In this document: piece after piece, positions 1 through 12,938 of the stretch
Layout of the letters: each line of letters starts with the position of its first letter
How positions within the stretch are numbered: the stretch's first letter is position 1
Source: Brachionus rotundiformis
Taxonomy: Eukaryota; Rotifera; Eurotatoria; Ploima; Brachionidae
NCBI GenBank assembly: GCA_016802295.1
Contig: JAESIW010000137.1
Span: 6,627,302-6,691,301, forward strand
Length of the DNA stretch: 64,000 nt
Reading direction: 5' to 3'
Made by a program: the position numbers and the translations under genes
Notes under the pieces: generated by a model
What the model was told of the DNA's origin: nothing
The model's database searches: none
What the model saw: only the letters and a program-made list of their open reading frames with translations

Positions 1-3000
1 AGCCATCAAAAGCAGCCGCGAGGTCGCACAAACATCGCTGCCCTACCACGACTTTGGCATTTTGTCCCATGTAGGCCAGCGAATATACTTTGGCAAATAA
101 GAAGTTTAATTTGTTTTGTTTTATAAAGGAAAAATTTAGCATCATCACTGGCACTGACTTTGAATACAACAAACAGAGATACCTGGTCTTGTCCATTGAG
201 GTATCTGGTCCGAATCAAAGAAACTTGTTGAGCATCTTCAAGCTATCTGTGTCCAAAGTAACATGCTCGTTTCAGGTGCCTTGCAAAGTGACCCACTTAC
301 AAGTGTTGGTCAAAAATGTTCATTACATTGAGACAAGCAAGAATGCGAGTTTTATTGGCAACTTTGAAGTAAGCTGTCTGGCTGCGTGTGCTGGTGGTGC
401 TGTTCAGATATTTGACATAACGCCGAGCGAGCTCTACGAGCTGAACTCGAGCGAATGTGAGCCTTTGCAGGTCTACTGGGTGGACAATAGTGATGAGTTG
501 GTAAACGAGGACATTGACCGCGGAAAACAAATCGCGCTCAACCAGTCCAAGATTTTTGCTTTTTTCATCAATCGCAACTCGTTTAACAAAAATAATTTTG
601 ACTATGTGATGGCTAATGATCAGGCTACAGCCTCTTTACCAACTGAATTGGTAAAAGTGACCAGTCTTAAGTATGAAAAGCAAATTGATTCAGTTCTAAT
701 TGGCTTCAACTTTGGCTGTTTTCAAATATGGAGCATGAAAACATTGTCCATTGAGTAAATTATTTTTATCTTGTTATGTTTTATTAAATCAGCTTTATAT
801 ATTAATTTCATTTATTTAACATAAATTTAATAAGTTCCTCAAGATTATTTTATTATAAATTTTATTTTAGCGACATTTCTAGTATTTTGTTCTCTTATGG
901 TAGCTTAAATCAAGACCACTGACCAAATTTGGAATGATAAGCTTAGAATTCGTTTAAACACTTTAATATTAATAATTTATTTTATTAAAAAAAAATAAAA
1001 TAAAAAGCCAAAATATAACTAATTAATTGAAATTTAAATAGAAAAAATGTATGTAACCGGTTTATAATAAAACAATATTTAATCTTTAAAAGCTTTATTT
1101 AAATAAATGAACGTTCTGAAGTTCTAAGAATGGAATTCTTATTTATACCTAAATGATCGTGCTATTAACACGAGCTTATAATTAAGACAAGATGTGAGCA
1201 TTGTGGTATTTCATATATGTTGATTTCTGTATTTTTTATCCAGGGTATGTGGAACTGAATTTTTTAATAGCATGTGTTTTTTTTATATTAATTTCTGAGA
1301 ATGAATTTAAACAAGGAAAAGAATAGTCTAAAATTGATCCTAAATTGTGTGAATGATAAGCTTAGTATTTGGTTAAACACTTTCAAATTCAATAAAAGTC
1401 TGATAATGTACTATACAACGGTCTAGGTTTTCGCCATTGGCCTGGGTCCAACATTTTTCAAAAAATAAACTCTCCTTCTTGTTTTGTAACGAACACGCTC
1501 ATTCACCCTTGACCTTTGAGGCAAGCAACTTTTCTTAGCTAAATTTTTATTGGTTATTTTTTTTGAATGTCTAAATGTCAAGGTCATTTAAAACTAAAAT
1601 TCAAATCTTTGTTTCTAATAAAGAACCGATTTAAATAAATAAAAATTTAAGATAAATTTAAAAATAATTATACTAAATTGATGTAGATCGAGTAGTGGCT
1701 ATGGTGAAAATAGCAAGCCAGTGGTGGGATTTTCTCTTCTGCAGCCTCAGAACGATCCCCAAAAGTGTGTCTACTTAATTGTAGCGCATAGTCGATCTCT
1801 TAAAGAAGCTGGTTGCCATGACAAAAAAGCCCAAAAGGAGACGACCAACTTGGACGAGACCAGCGATGAAAATCAATCAAGCAATGAGTTTGAGATTGAT
1901 GACGATGACGATGAGTCCGAGTCAAGCCTTATGCTCATGTACCAGCTTATGTACGACAAATGTGTGAACATATTTCTCAATCAGAACGAGTCGTACATGC
2001 TCTATGAGGTAATAATGGCACTTGACCACAATTCACAGTTCAAATGCATTAATTTAAGGGCATAAATCACTGTGGAGTGGTATTTGACCACGAGTTTTGC
2101 TTGGACACGCTCAAATGCGTCAAAACAAATTATTCCAGTGAGCTTAGCAAAGAGTTCTCAACAACTCTGAGCGAGTTATTTACCAATGAGCAAATAGACA
2201 GCTCCAATTCAAAGATAATTTCCATACAGACCACTAGTGTCAGCAATAACAGACTACAATTGGACATGGCGTGCATCATTTGGGCTCTGGCGGACAAAAA
2301 GAGCGCTTCGTCGGACAACTTTTTCCTGTCTGTGTTCAATTTGAACAATTGGTACATGCAATGCATGCCGTCCAAGATGGGACCAATGGCGGACAATTGT
2401 CCGTCAAGAAAAAATGCCTACTTCACCAACTACACTCTGTCTATTAATTGTGAACTAGATGCTATAAAGTTTATTTCGCTGGTGGATACCAAGATTCGCA
2501 AGGTCAAGAACCAGAACAACTTGAGCTTGGGCAACTCGCTGAGAGAACTGTTGGTAAATGCGTGCAACGCAATGTACGAGTGTGATGACACAATTGGATA
2601 TGACATGGACGAAGAGACGTATCTGTCAATGAGTTTTGGTAAGAAAAAAGATTGGAAATTTTCGCCCTATTAATATTTTTTGTCAAGATTTAATGATGCT
2701 TACCCCATTTACCTTGACCAAGCTGAGCATCAAGCCCATAGAGCATCAGGTTTGCTCAAAAATAAAAAAAAAAAACTATTTTAATAAAATTTTATTAATT
2801 AACTATTTAAAAAAAGATTCATCAGTTTATCAGTCAGCAGGACGATTTGATTCATTACCCGGAAAAAGTGTTTTATCTATTGAGCAGATACAATTTGATT
2901 GATAAATTTGTAACCAATGAGTCGCAGGTAAGTTTATTTTAAGTTTTGTTTAAATGACCAGCAGAGGTATCTTTCTGGTACACTCTATCTCGTATCTGTT

Positions 3001-6000
3001 GTGATCCGCCTTTAATAGGCCTGTTCCATAACCAGAGGTAATCAGGGGCTTAATTGAGGATTGATTAATTAATTAAGGGAAAAAAGTCTTTTTGTAATAT
3101 TAAATACTAACTGCAGAAAAGCACATGCAACATTAAGTATTTTTTTATTTTTTTCTATTAAATATATAATTGAGAGGAATACGCCAGGATTCGTCCGAAT
3201 GGCACTAGCCTTCGTTTAAACCCTCCAGTTTGAAACCTTTTTAGGTTTTTACAAAATTAGATTAAGTTAAAAGTTGAATTTTACAAAAAAAGTAAAATTA
3301 ATTGAAACAAATTGCAACATTAAGTACTAAAGAAAATCTCAGGTTCGTATACTTGTGTTCATGGCTACTTATACTTTCGTCTGATTGAGTAAATTTACAG
3401 AATTTAGTTCTCAGATGTGAGGAATATTTTTGTTTTGAACACTTAAGCTATTAAATCAATCTTTAAGATCCTCTTAATTCGGGATAAGCCTCGTCGCTCT
3501 TCTCGACTCGTTATGTGTTTTATGATATTAATTTCTGAGAATGAATTTAAACAAGGAAAAGAATAGTCTAAAATTGATTCTAAATTGTGTGAATGATAAG
3601 CTTAGTATTTGGTTAAACACTTTCAAAATCAATAAAAGTCTGATAATGTGACTATACAACGGTCTAGGTTTTCGCCATTGGCCTGGATCCAACTTTTTTC
3701 AAAAATTAAACTCTCCTTTTCGCACTCTACTTTTTGTTTTGTAACGAACACGCTAATTCACCCTTGACCTTTGAGGCAAACAACTTTTTCTATTTAACTT
3801 TTTGCTGTGAACTAAAAAATTTTAGAACCTTGAAGTGAAGGTCATTTGAAACTAAAATTCGAATTTTTACTTTTTTGATAATTTCCTATTGAATTTAGTT
3901 ATCAAGAGACAAATATTTATAGATAGTTCTAAAAGATATTATTTAGGCAAAATTTATTCCAATATTCAACTACTTGCTGGAAACATCTCAGATATACGCT
4001 ATTTTAAAATCGATTTGGAAGCTGAACAGCGACCAGACAGTAATAATGTCCGATTGCTCGCTTAAAACAGTGCTCGAGTGGTCTTGGTCCAAGGTTTGCA
4101 TGGTCAAGAAAGAGCTGAATAACCTCAACCAAAAGATATGTACTCAGCTCAAAAACCATTTTAACCACAACCCGATCGATTCCATCGAAAGGGAGAATTT
4201 GAGCGAGTTCTTGAACCGCGAGAACAACATTTTGGACAACTTGATTCAAATTTTTAAACAATTTCTTAAATTGAACTCGACTGACGAAGGCTATGAACAG
4301 CTAAACAAGAAACTATGTGCCTTGGAGTCAATCAAATGCTACGTAGAGCATTTAATCTTGTTCAACAAGTACGAGCTTTTGTTGCCGCCTTCTGTGAACA
4401 GCCACGAGACCGATTTGAACGAAAGCTCCTGTCTGTTCAAGAATTATCTTAACGAAATCCAAGGCAACCTGAAAATAATCCAAAACAGGTGCTCGAAGAG
4501 GCGACAAGAGCAGACCAAACAAAAGTACCCATTCACCTACATGATTGATTGTTTGGTCGAAGAGTGTCGTCCATACGCCAATGTGTCCAAGTTTTTCGAC
4601 AAAAATAAAAAACAAGTCAAGTTCAGTGACGAAGCCATTGACGAAAGCCAAGTCTATCCACCCAAGTCCATTCTAGTACTTTAAACTCTTTCCCATTTGA
4701 TTTTTTAACTTTTTTCAATCTGAAGCAACTGCTCGAAGTCTGCCTCGAGTGCAACCTTAGCACTAAAATGAAGCAAATACTCATTTTGTATGTTTTATGC
4801 GATCTGATGCATACTGAAATGTCCGAAGCGGTCAAAAAACACGTAAGTAATTGCCTAAATACAATAGACATATGGTTTCGACACTCTCCGGGTTGGGACT
4901 TTAGGAAATTAGGCCAATAAATAATTAGAACAAATCTATTTTGAGGTTATTTAATGGAATCCAAAATTATAACAAAAAGTTAGTGGTTCATATAGAAGCT
5001 AGAGAGTGTGTCTTAGTTGCAGTTTTAAAAAAATAAATAAAACAATTAAATTTAGTCTAAGATTAAAGTTAGTTATATTTATAGTTGAATTTTTGGCGTG
5101 TATTGCAGGAGACTTTGAGACCTGGGTCTTCATCTTGACGTCTGTTAGAACGGTTTTAAAATCCATTTATGTTTTTAAGCGGAGACCATCAACACCTTGG
5201 TCTTACAGGCACCAAATACCCTTGTGCTAAAGACTCTAAGAGTTTAGTCCAAATGCACCTTTTTTTCTTTTAGAGTTAATTACATAGTTGCTATGGTATA
5301 ACGATTAAAATTTAAGTAGTTAAAAAATATCCTGAATATGAACTATTTTCCATAAATAAAGCCAAAATTTAACTTTTAATCTAACAAAATCTCTGTTTGG
5401 AATGGATCTTGGTCCACTCTTTCAGCCAGATGACCAATGTTCTTTATATCTTAAAAAAAATAGATGTTAGTAAGGAAAAGTTAAAATACAAAGGTTCAAT
5501 AGGGACTCGAATAAAATTATTGAATTGTTTTGTATAATTCTTAATTGTTTAAATTGCAATTAAAAACTAGATAAAGATAAACGATAAATTTGATAGAATA
5601 GGGATAGATCTTGTTTTAGGATTGCCTGAAACTGCTCAGGGCTACAATGGTATACTAGTGATTGTAATTCCAATCAAATCTAAAACTGTCCAAGAAATAT
5701 TCAAACACCTTTGTGATAAAAAAGAAAAAGATAAATAAAATAGGTTTAATTAAATAAATGAATTGTGAGTCAAACAGCATGCGAAATCTCTGACATAATT
5801 CATGAATTTTCTTTTAAACAAAAATAAATTTTTTAAATAAATAATTCAACTAAAGGATGATTTATCATTAAAGTCTGAGTAAGTTTCTTGAACTCCTCTA
5901 GTTTCTCGAGATCCAACAGTTTTCATAGAATTATTTTGTAACGAACATTGAGGCAAACAACTTCTCCTACTTAAATTTGTTTTTGAGAAAAGCTATTTGT

Positions 6001-9000
6001 AAAGTGTTCAAATGTCAAGGTCATTAGAAAAAAAATTCAATTAAAATACTAGAAATAGAATGAATGGAAATTTCTGAGTCCGTTCTACAAATGACTGTTG
6101 ACCATTTTTCTGACCTGTCACAAATTTTGTCTCTTCTTCAGCTACCCAACCCTGACCAACTGTTTCAAACACTTATCTAAATTTATAAATATAATTTTGA
6201 TAACTTTTATCTTAAGATTCTAAAAGTAATAAATGCATACTGTTCGACTTCATTTACCATAATGTCGACAAACCTGGACGCGGCCATAAGCGTTCCATGG
6301 TCGTCGTCTGTCACATCTATAGTGTCGCTGGGCACCGATCCGAACAATCCGAACCAGTCGTCTTGTCTATTCGACTTGGTAAACGGCTTGTACCTGATCG
6401 ACTCTCATTTTGCCGAGAGAGCCTTCAAATACTTGCGCGGCATTGACATCAACTACTTGGAGTTCTATGAAAAGTACTTCATTTTGTACAACTCGGCCTG
6501 TTTGAATGACTTCAAGATGGCTGGTCAGTACTTGTGGCTATTTCAGAAGCTAAACGCTTCGTCCATACCTGCAGCGGCTGGTTTTATTGATACCATGTCC
6601 AAGAATACAAATGACCAATCCAGCACAGAGTTGTTCAAGATGTTCCCAAAGACAATTTCAGTTGACACCAATTCGCCATGCTCAGCCCATTTACATGAGC
6701 AACTTATGCACGCCAGATTGATGCTTACCATTTATTTGGCAAATTCGTAAGTGCATTTGGACAAAATAAAAATAAATCAAATTAGAAAATAATAAAATTG
6801 AATTTTTTAAAGATTGGTAAATGAGGCATATGAGCTGGTAAAGCCGCACATAGTTCACTTGAAGACACGGGCTGTGTCGGCAAGCAAGTTGAGCAAAGAT
6901 TTGCTGGTTCACTTTTTCTCTGAGTGTGAGAACTTCAAGCAATGGAAGCAGTTGATTAAGCTTACTTCAATGGATGGCGACTTGTTACTTGTCTTGTTGA
7001 ATTACCTAGAGGCAAAGAAAGATGTGGACTCGATCGGAAGAGCGATCGATCTTCATGTGAATAGCAGAAATTATAAAAAAGCCATTCAGCTTTACGAAAA
7101 GCACCATCACCTGATTTCAACTTCGAATGAATTTACCTATCTGTCATCAATGATCGAAATTGCCAAAGAAATGCAAAATGATTATGTCAATAACAGCTCA
7201 ATTAGTCAGTACAACTTAATAACAAGTTCAGACATAAGGTAATTGCAGCCTTTTTACCATCACTGACATGGCTGACTCAATCAAAGAGTCAACTACTCAG
7301 AGGGTTTTTATAAAGAATAAAATAAGCATTGAAATAATATTTAACACTAGAAGCAAATGACTCTTTAAAATTAAAGATGTTTTAAGGCTTTATTCGATAA
7401 AAAAGATATACTAAATTAATCATATATCAATTTTAAATCATGTAATAAAAAAAAAGATTCCCGAAGAAATTATTTCTCAAATTTTTTACAAATAATCACA
7501 CGTTCGATTGTACCTTGTCCGCATACTGATTTATTACAGTTTTTACAAATTAAATTAGTTTTATTATTGTTGCAAAGGCGAATTTGATACTTAACACGCT
7601 TCGGAGAACTGCTTTCTTGATCATCTAAACTTTGGGCTCTTTTACATACACTTTTAGGTGTTTGTGGTGTAGAATGGGTAACTGCCTTTTATCGTAAGCT
7701 TAACTCTGAGACCTTTTGAGCAGTCTTCAGGTATGACTTATTGGCGCCATTGCTAAACAGATCGTGCAATATCTCTATTGTACAACTTCCATCATAATTT
7801 TTAGCATTACTGCTGTTAAGAACTTATCTGTTTTTCAGATACTTTACTGCAGTCTTAATTTTACTTAGGAGTTTCTTTATCGAGTTCACTTCTAGAGGTT
7901 TCAAGGGGCTTCAGGGTGTATAGTCTTTTTAGGTTCTGGTCTATCTTTGTTACTGCTCTTCTTCTCTAGTAAAGATACACCCTTCTTTACAAGAAGAATA
8001 ATGAAATTTTATGATAACCTATGTTAAGTATGTTATGTATTATGGAACAATTCCTTTAATTCTAAGTACATGTCCAAGCCATTTATTCTTATTTCATTGA
8101 CTTAGCGTTTGACACTGTATCATGCTAGTGGATCCCAAATATCTTTCCAAGACTTGCACCAGTGTGAAAAATACCATCATATACTAAAATATGATTAAGC
8201 TTATTTAGGATCGAACTGAAATTCACATGATGCTTGATCATGTATTGCTTCTTTGTATGTGAACTTGTACTAAATGGTTTTAAATTTAGGGAGTCAGCTG
8301 AATTTGAGTACAAATTTTCGCTTCCGCTAAAAGATGTGTGCAAAAATTCAAAGCGCTGCTTGAATTTGTTGAATACGTCGGATGACATTGACTACATAAA
8401 CTTGCTCAAATTTCCAGATATGGAGCATTTGGAGAGTGCGTCCAAGGTGCAAGTTGGAAGCGAAATTACAAATATTCTCTCGAATGAGACGCCTAGCCGA
8501 GAGTTTATCGCCTCGGCCTGCAAGAAACGCAAAGCTTCCACTCCTCATCCGAACCACATCAAGCACATGATTGGACTAGAGACTCCGGACGAAAAGCCCG
8601 TTGCCAAACACCTATTCATGTCCGAGTTCAAGGACCGAGTGCTTACTTCGGCCCTCAAGTCCAAAAACATCACCCAAAGCGCCTCAAAGTCAGTCAAATT
8701 TAAATCAACTAGATTTACTCGCGAGTTCAACAATGATAATGTGTATGATCGTGAAGAGGCTGAGAAAAACTATGATGAAAATCAGGAGAACATTTCGTTT
8801 GATGATGCGCCAAAACGGCTTGAGTTTGACGAAGGAGAGGAAAGAAGTGAGAGCGAATTGAAGGAGGCAAGCATGGCTTCAGAAAAGTCAACAATGGCTG
8901 ATAGTGAATTTGAGCTTAAGCTCGAAGAGTCGACCAAATTAGAAGATGAATCAATGCCGTTTGAGGAGAAAAAAATCGACATCGACCAGATGATGTCCGA

Positions 9001-11488
9001 GATACCAATCCTGACCAAAACAGAAGAGATCAGAAAATCAATATTCGAAAAAGTTACGTCTTCAGCAAGAAAATCAATTGGCGATATGAACGAGCCTGTT
9101 AAGTCATCTATAAGCATCGAGCCGATAGTGAATGCTGCTATCTTACACAAGTGCTCGACTGTCAAAGACTTCGAGTCTCCTTTCAAGACAAATAACAAGT
9201 ATTCCCTGGCAACTACGCCATTTTCTCCAATTTCAAATGAGACCAGTTCAGACGTACAGATAAAATCTACACGCAAAGTAGCCCAGGAGGATGTCTTGAA
9301 TCAAGAGTTCATTGAGACAAGAAGTGAAAATGTTGAAGACAAGAACAAGGTCGGTTTAGACTTACAAGGCAATGTGGCTTGTATAGAAGAGAGGGAAAAG
9401 GACCCTGTAAAAGAGAAAGAGAATGCATGTACACTGGTTGAAGATGCAAAGAGCAAAGGTGATTACGTAATCAGTGAAACGATGGATGAAGAAGGTCCTG
9501 CATGTACAGTGGCTGAAGATGCAAAGAGCAAGGGTGATTACGTAATCAGTGAAACGATGGATGAAGAAGGTCCTGCATGTACACTGGTTGAAGATGCAAA
9601 TAGCAAGGGTGATTACGTAATCAGTGAAACGATGGATGAAGAAGGTCCTGCATGTACACTGGTTGAAGATGCAAATAGCAATGTAGAACGTGAAAAAGAG
9701 ACAAGTGATTTGTCTCCTGAAGGTTTAGCCAATCAAATAAATGAGGATGAAAAAATGGAAGATGAAAGCAATGTGATTTCTGTTGAACAGGAAAACCTAT
9801 CTGGAAATAATAAACATTTGGAAAATATTATTTTAACTGATCAATTAGAAAGCGCTAATGAAGAAAATTACCAAAAAGATGATAGAATTGATCGAATTTG
9901 TGATTTGTCTCCTGAGAACAGAAAAGAGAAAATAGTAAATTTTGAGGCAGAGATAAATGAGGAAATTGAAGGTGAAATCTTGAATAAAAAACTTGAGGAC
10001 AAGAAAGTGGAAAATCTTGTTTCAAAAGAAAATATAGAAGATAATAAACTAATTAATGAAGCTGAGACACCTGATTGTACAAAGAATAAACAGTATACAA
10101 ATCCTGACGATAAAATGAAGTCATCAGCCAATGACAATAAGACAATACCTCCACTTGATCCTGTCGAAGACAAAAAACAAGTCGATACATGTTCCAAATT
10201 ACACCCCCAGCCTGCAATTGAATCAGAGGCCAAACTTGACTCATCCATTACATCTGCTTGTTCTTCTCTGCTTGTGAGCGGCTCTCAAGCATCTGTTTTT
10301 AGCGAGAGTACGGTTGACACGTCCTTGAACTCGGCCGACAAAACTCTAGAAGAAAAAATCGAAAGCAACGAAGAATGCGATCTGAACATGAGCTCTGTGT
10401 CCAACACGGAGCCAAAGCAAGCCTCGAGTCACGACTCGGCAGAAAAGCTCGAGCTCCCGGACGAGCCTCAGCCGGGCCTTTCGCGTAGCAGCTCACAAAC
10501 AAGCCTCTACTCGCAAATAAGCTCCGTGTCCGAACACCAGGACGAAAAAGACAAACGCGGTCTCAAGCGACGCGCTCCGGTCACCAAAACCCGGCCGGAC
10601 GACGCCAAGGCCGAGCCCAGAGCCACCAGGACCAGCACTCTGAGGCGCAAAAGCGAAATGCCCAAACTGGACACAGAAACGCGTGTAACACGCGGCAAAT
10701 CCACCAGAGCCTCTCTAGAACCCACCACACGAACAGTCACTCGACGTAACTCCAAGCGTGTCGACACCAAGCTCGAAAAAGTGACCGAAGATGAGCCAGT
10801 GGTCACAATTTCAGCAGCCAATCTCAAAAAACACAACGCCCAAATCGAATCAGACGAGTCGAAGCCCAAAACGGCTCGTTTGACGCGCTCCAAAGCCAGA
10901 TCGCCCAGTCCATCCGCTTCCAGCATAGTTTCTTGTTCGAGCGTGGCCTCGCTCGAGTCCACATCGACCGTCACCTCGGTCAAGACCAGATCCAGACGCT
11001 CCAAAAAGACCGACGATGACCAAATGGACAAAACGATCAAGAATGATGAGCCGACTGAGCCAAAGGAGCAAAGCTCGCCGACCAATTCGGTCTCGAGCGT
11101 TAACTCATCGGCGAGTGCACGTGTGACCAGAAAATCGACCAGGTTGAAGAAAGAAGAAGACGTTGCCGAGGAGGAGAGCTCGCCGAAGGCCGTGAGAAAG
11201 TACAGCTTGAGAAAAAAGAAAGAGGAAGAGGACGAGGCGGCCAAAGCGGCCAAGAGTGTCAAGAAAACAACCAGGACTAGATCGTTCAGAGAGGCCAAGA
11301 CTGACGAGGCCGAGAGGCCCAAGGTGACCCGAACTCGTTCATTGCGCTCTTCAACCAGTGAGATCAAGAATGGCGAGGAAAAAGCCAAGCCCAGTCTGAG
11401 CAAAATAAGCGAAGCAACTGAATCCAAAGCCGATGGTAAGCCTGCAGTTCCAAGGGGCCTATTGAGAAGGAACGACACTCAGAAATAA
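1..11488 (+). CDS. AHCTF1: ELYS/MEL-28-like nucleoporin (AHCTF1 family), 5'-partial
   Basis: ELYS binds chromatin and seeds nuclear pore assembly after mitosis by recruiting the Nup107-160 complex. Exons read from splice sites: 1-70, 129-754, 1687-2008, 2059-2638, 2688-2749, 2841-2927, 3947-4675, 4726-4842, 6217-6746, 6813-7238, 8290-11488. Phases agree at every junction and give about 2,248 visible residues, close to the vertebrate length. The N-terminal part matches the ELYS seven-bladed propeller (FKLSVSKVTC, IGFNFGCFQIWSMK, GFSLLQPQNDPQKC). Exons 7-10 match the helical ELYS domain (YPPKSIL, ILILYVLCDLMH). The last exon is a long acidic, then Arg/Lys/Ser-rich tail with repeated TRxxS motifs. 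I see no canonical GRP AT-hook core. The true start lies upstream of the window. Several introns hold transposon fragments. The first intron (71-128) is the least certain junction. Confidence 0.9.
1045..1200. repeat. Dispersed repeat family A, copy 1
   Basis: In an ELYS intron. It shares the segment around ACCGGTTTATAATAAAACAA and TTAATGAACGTTC-like sequence with 46515-46610. It shares ACGAGCTTATAATTAAGACA-like sequence in reverse complement with 24425-24565. Probably a transposon end; the family is not identified. Confidence 0.7.
1288..1602. repeat. Dispersed repeat family B, copy 1
   Basis: In an ELYS intron. It starts near TTCTGAGAATGAATTTAAAC and ends near AAGGTCATTTAAAACTAAAA. It is nearly the same as 3528-3862 in another ELYS intron, and the distal part recurs at 5935-6040. 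No coding content seen. Confidence 0.85.
3528..3862. repeat. Dispersed repeat family B, copy 2
   Basis: Same orientation and high similarity to 1288-1602, including CAACGGTCTAGGTTTTCGCC and TTTTGTAACGAACACGCT. This copy carries a short extra stretch near 3716-3735. The intron 2928-3946 is long mainly because of this and adjacent non-coding sequence. Confidence 0.85.
5586..5736 (+). pseudogene. LTR-retrotransposon integrase core fragment
   Basis: In an ELYS intron. The translated fragment contains RIGIDLVLGLPET and GYNGILVIVIPIKSKT, matching the start of a Ty3/gypsy-type integrase catalytic core. The usual spacer after the conserved Asp is shortened, and nothing recognisable remains on either side. 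It is a decayed fragment of about 48 codons with no autonomous element around it. Confidence 0.7.
5935..6040. repeat. Dispersed repeat family B, fragment
   Basis: Shares TTTTGTAACGAACA, GAGGCAAACAACTT and AATGTCAAGGTCATT with the distal parts of the two longer copies. Only about 100 bases remain, in the long ELYS intron 4843-6216. Confidence 0.65.
7470..7690 (-). pseudogene. piggyBac-like transposase C-terminal zinc-ribbon remnant
   Basis: In the last ELYS intron, antisense to the gene. The reading gives KYQIRLCNNNKTNLICKNC followed by NKSVCGQG and a stop, with a Ser/Thr/Pro-rich basic stretch before it. The spaced Cys pairs after a basic segment resemble the zinc ribbon ending piggyBac-type transposases. 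Upstream sequence is not open. The family call is tentative. Confidence 0.45.
9425..9679 (+). repeat. In-frame 75-bp tandem repeat in ELYS
   Basis: Three full copies and one partial copy of a 25-codon unit start at 9425, 9500, 9575 and 9650. The unit begins ACTLVEDA and ends ISETMDEEGP. Copies differ by only a few bases, so the expansion is recent. It lies in the acidic disordered tail and keeps the reading frame. Confidence 0.95.
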
Positions 11489-11654
11489 TTTCTATCCATT
11501 AATTTTTTTTTACAAATTCCACTTAATTAATTTTCTCAAATGTAATTTATTTTAATTAAGGCTTTTTTTTGAGACGAATTTTAATAAATTAAATCGAATA
11601 TTTTATTCAATAAAAATATAAATACAAAATTGTTGGTTTTTGTTTAAATAAAAC

Positions 11655-11764
11655 AGAGTTGTGGAATCATGGAATAAATTGCCAAAAGAAGCAATATCAT
11701 CAAGGAGTGTAGATAGTTTTAGGGCTTTGATTGATAGAGAAATATCCAAGCTGAACTCATAAGG
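11655..11764 (+). pseudogene. Non-LTR retrotransposon 3' coding tail
   Basis: Reads VVESWNKLPKEAISS, then SFRALIDREISKLNS and a stop. This is the conserved end of LINE reverse transcriptase ORFs (RVVxxWNxLPxxVV, then SFKxxLD). About 35 codons remain just downstream of ELYS. The following 120 bases look like an AT-rich LINE 3' UTR. Confidence 0.75.
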
Positions 11765-11969
11765 CCTATTAGCTAAGCTAATTAGATAGAGAACTTATTT
11801 GTACCAGACTCTTGTTTATGTATACAGTTTGGGATATGACCAGAGCCCATAATTTTCCTAATAAAAATAATCTATTCTAATTAAAAAAATCCAATTTAAG
11901 CGAATCTTTTTTTTTTCAAAATAACGTTTTCTCTAGTGTTTGTCTGTCAAGTCAAACTGTGAGTCCTTA

Positions 11970-12330
11970 CCCTCTCATTTTCTCATCCGGACTTGGGACC
12001 GGCAACGGTATGATTGCAACTCAACAGTCAGCGGCCAAAGTTACATATGGGACGTTCATCATAAACAGCGCCACTCATCCGAGCACTTAATGGCTGCGAA
12101 CTCGGCAACTATTTAGACTAGCTTGGAACCACAAACCAAGCGTATCTATATCTGGATACAAGCTTATCCAAACTAAAGACACTTTACTTTTTTCACTAAG
12201 GCACTTGGACCCAACAGACTATCATCAGCTCCAGCTTGTAAGCCTCCTCATCCCGGCCTCTATGCGCCTGCGTCATCATCACCCCTCCTCTTTTCTCATC
12301 CGGGCTGGGGACCGGCCATGGCAGAGTTAA
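11970..12330. repeat. Unknown repeat with direct GGGACCGGC motifs
   Basis: The motif TCTCATCCGGACTTGGGACC occurs near 11980 and again, slightly diverged, near 12295. The enclosed 300 bases are more GC-rich than the surroundings. This looks like an inserted non-autonomous retroelement or a tandemly arranged repeat. No open frame spans it. Confidence 0.5.
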
Positions 12331-12570
12331 TAACAATGACCTTCTTTCTATTTTTTTTCCAATAATTTGTTCTTTGTTTACTTAATGTTTCAAAATTTCC
12401 TAAGATATATTTTTTTTTAAATTAAAAAACTAACTGAATTATTTCTTTGATACCAGGCTATTTATACCCTGTTAAACTAGGTAAATAAATTTTTTATCGT
12501 TAATTAATTAAATAAAAATTACATCTTTTATTGAAAAAAAATATCTAACATAATAAAAATAAAAATAAAT

Positions 12571-12938
12571 GGGTTTTGTGAAGTTCAGTACAAAAGAGCA
12601 GAACAAAGTGTAAAAAAATGAAATAACTTTTTTTCTAAAAGTTTAAAATTAATTCTGTGAATGCAGAATGATGCAACATTCAAAGTTGCATCAACTGTAA
12701 AAGTCTGCTAATGATGTGCAAAATCTCTGCAAATGCACTACACTCGATTATATTGAAATTTAATTTCTGCTGAACTCTGCAAAATTAGCAGACATAGATA
12801 TTTGATGCAACTTTGAATGTTGCACCATTCTGCGTTTAAAGAATTAGGTTTAAACCTTTAGAAAAAAAGTTATTCAATTTTTTTACACTTTTTTCTGTTC
12901 TTTTTGCCATTTTGTACTGAATTTCACAAAACCAAAAA
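12571..12938. mobile_element. Foldback/MITE-like element, about 150-bp imperfect TIRs
   Basis: The left arm starts GGTTTTGTGAAGTTCAGTAC and includes ATGCAACATTCAAAGTTGCA. The right arm carries the reverse complements, ending near CTGAATTTCACAAAACC. Arms (about 12571-12722 and 12775-12938) are diverged. The inner parts also contain a local palindrome, AACATTCAAAGTTGCAT-like. No coding capacity seen. Confidence 0.75.

Noticed and set aside
10507..11478. 323-codon antisense ORF
   Set aside because: Complement of the GC-richer, Arg/Ser-rich ELYS exon; Leu/Ser/Val low complexity with no motif.
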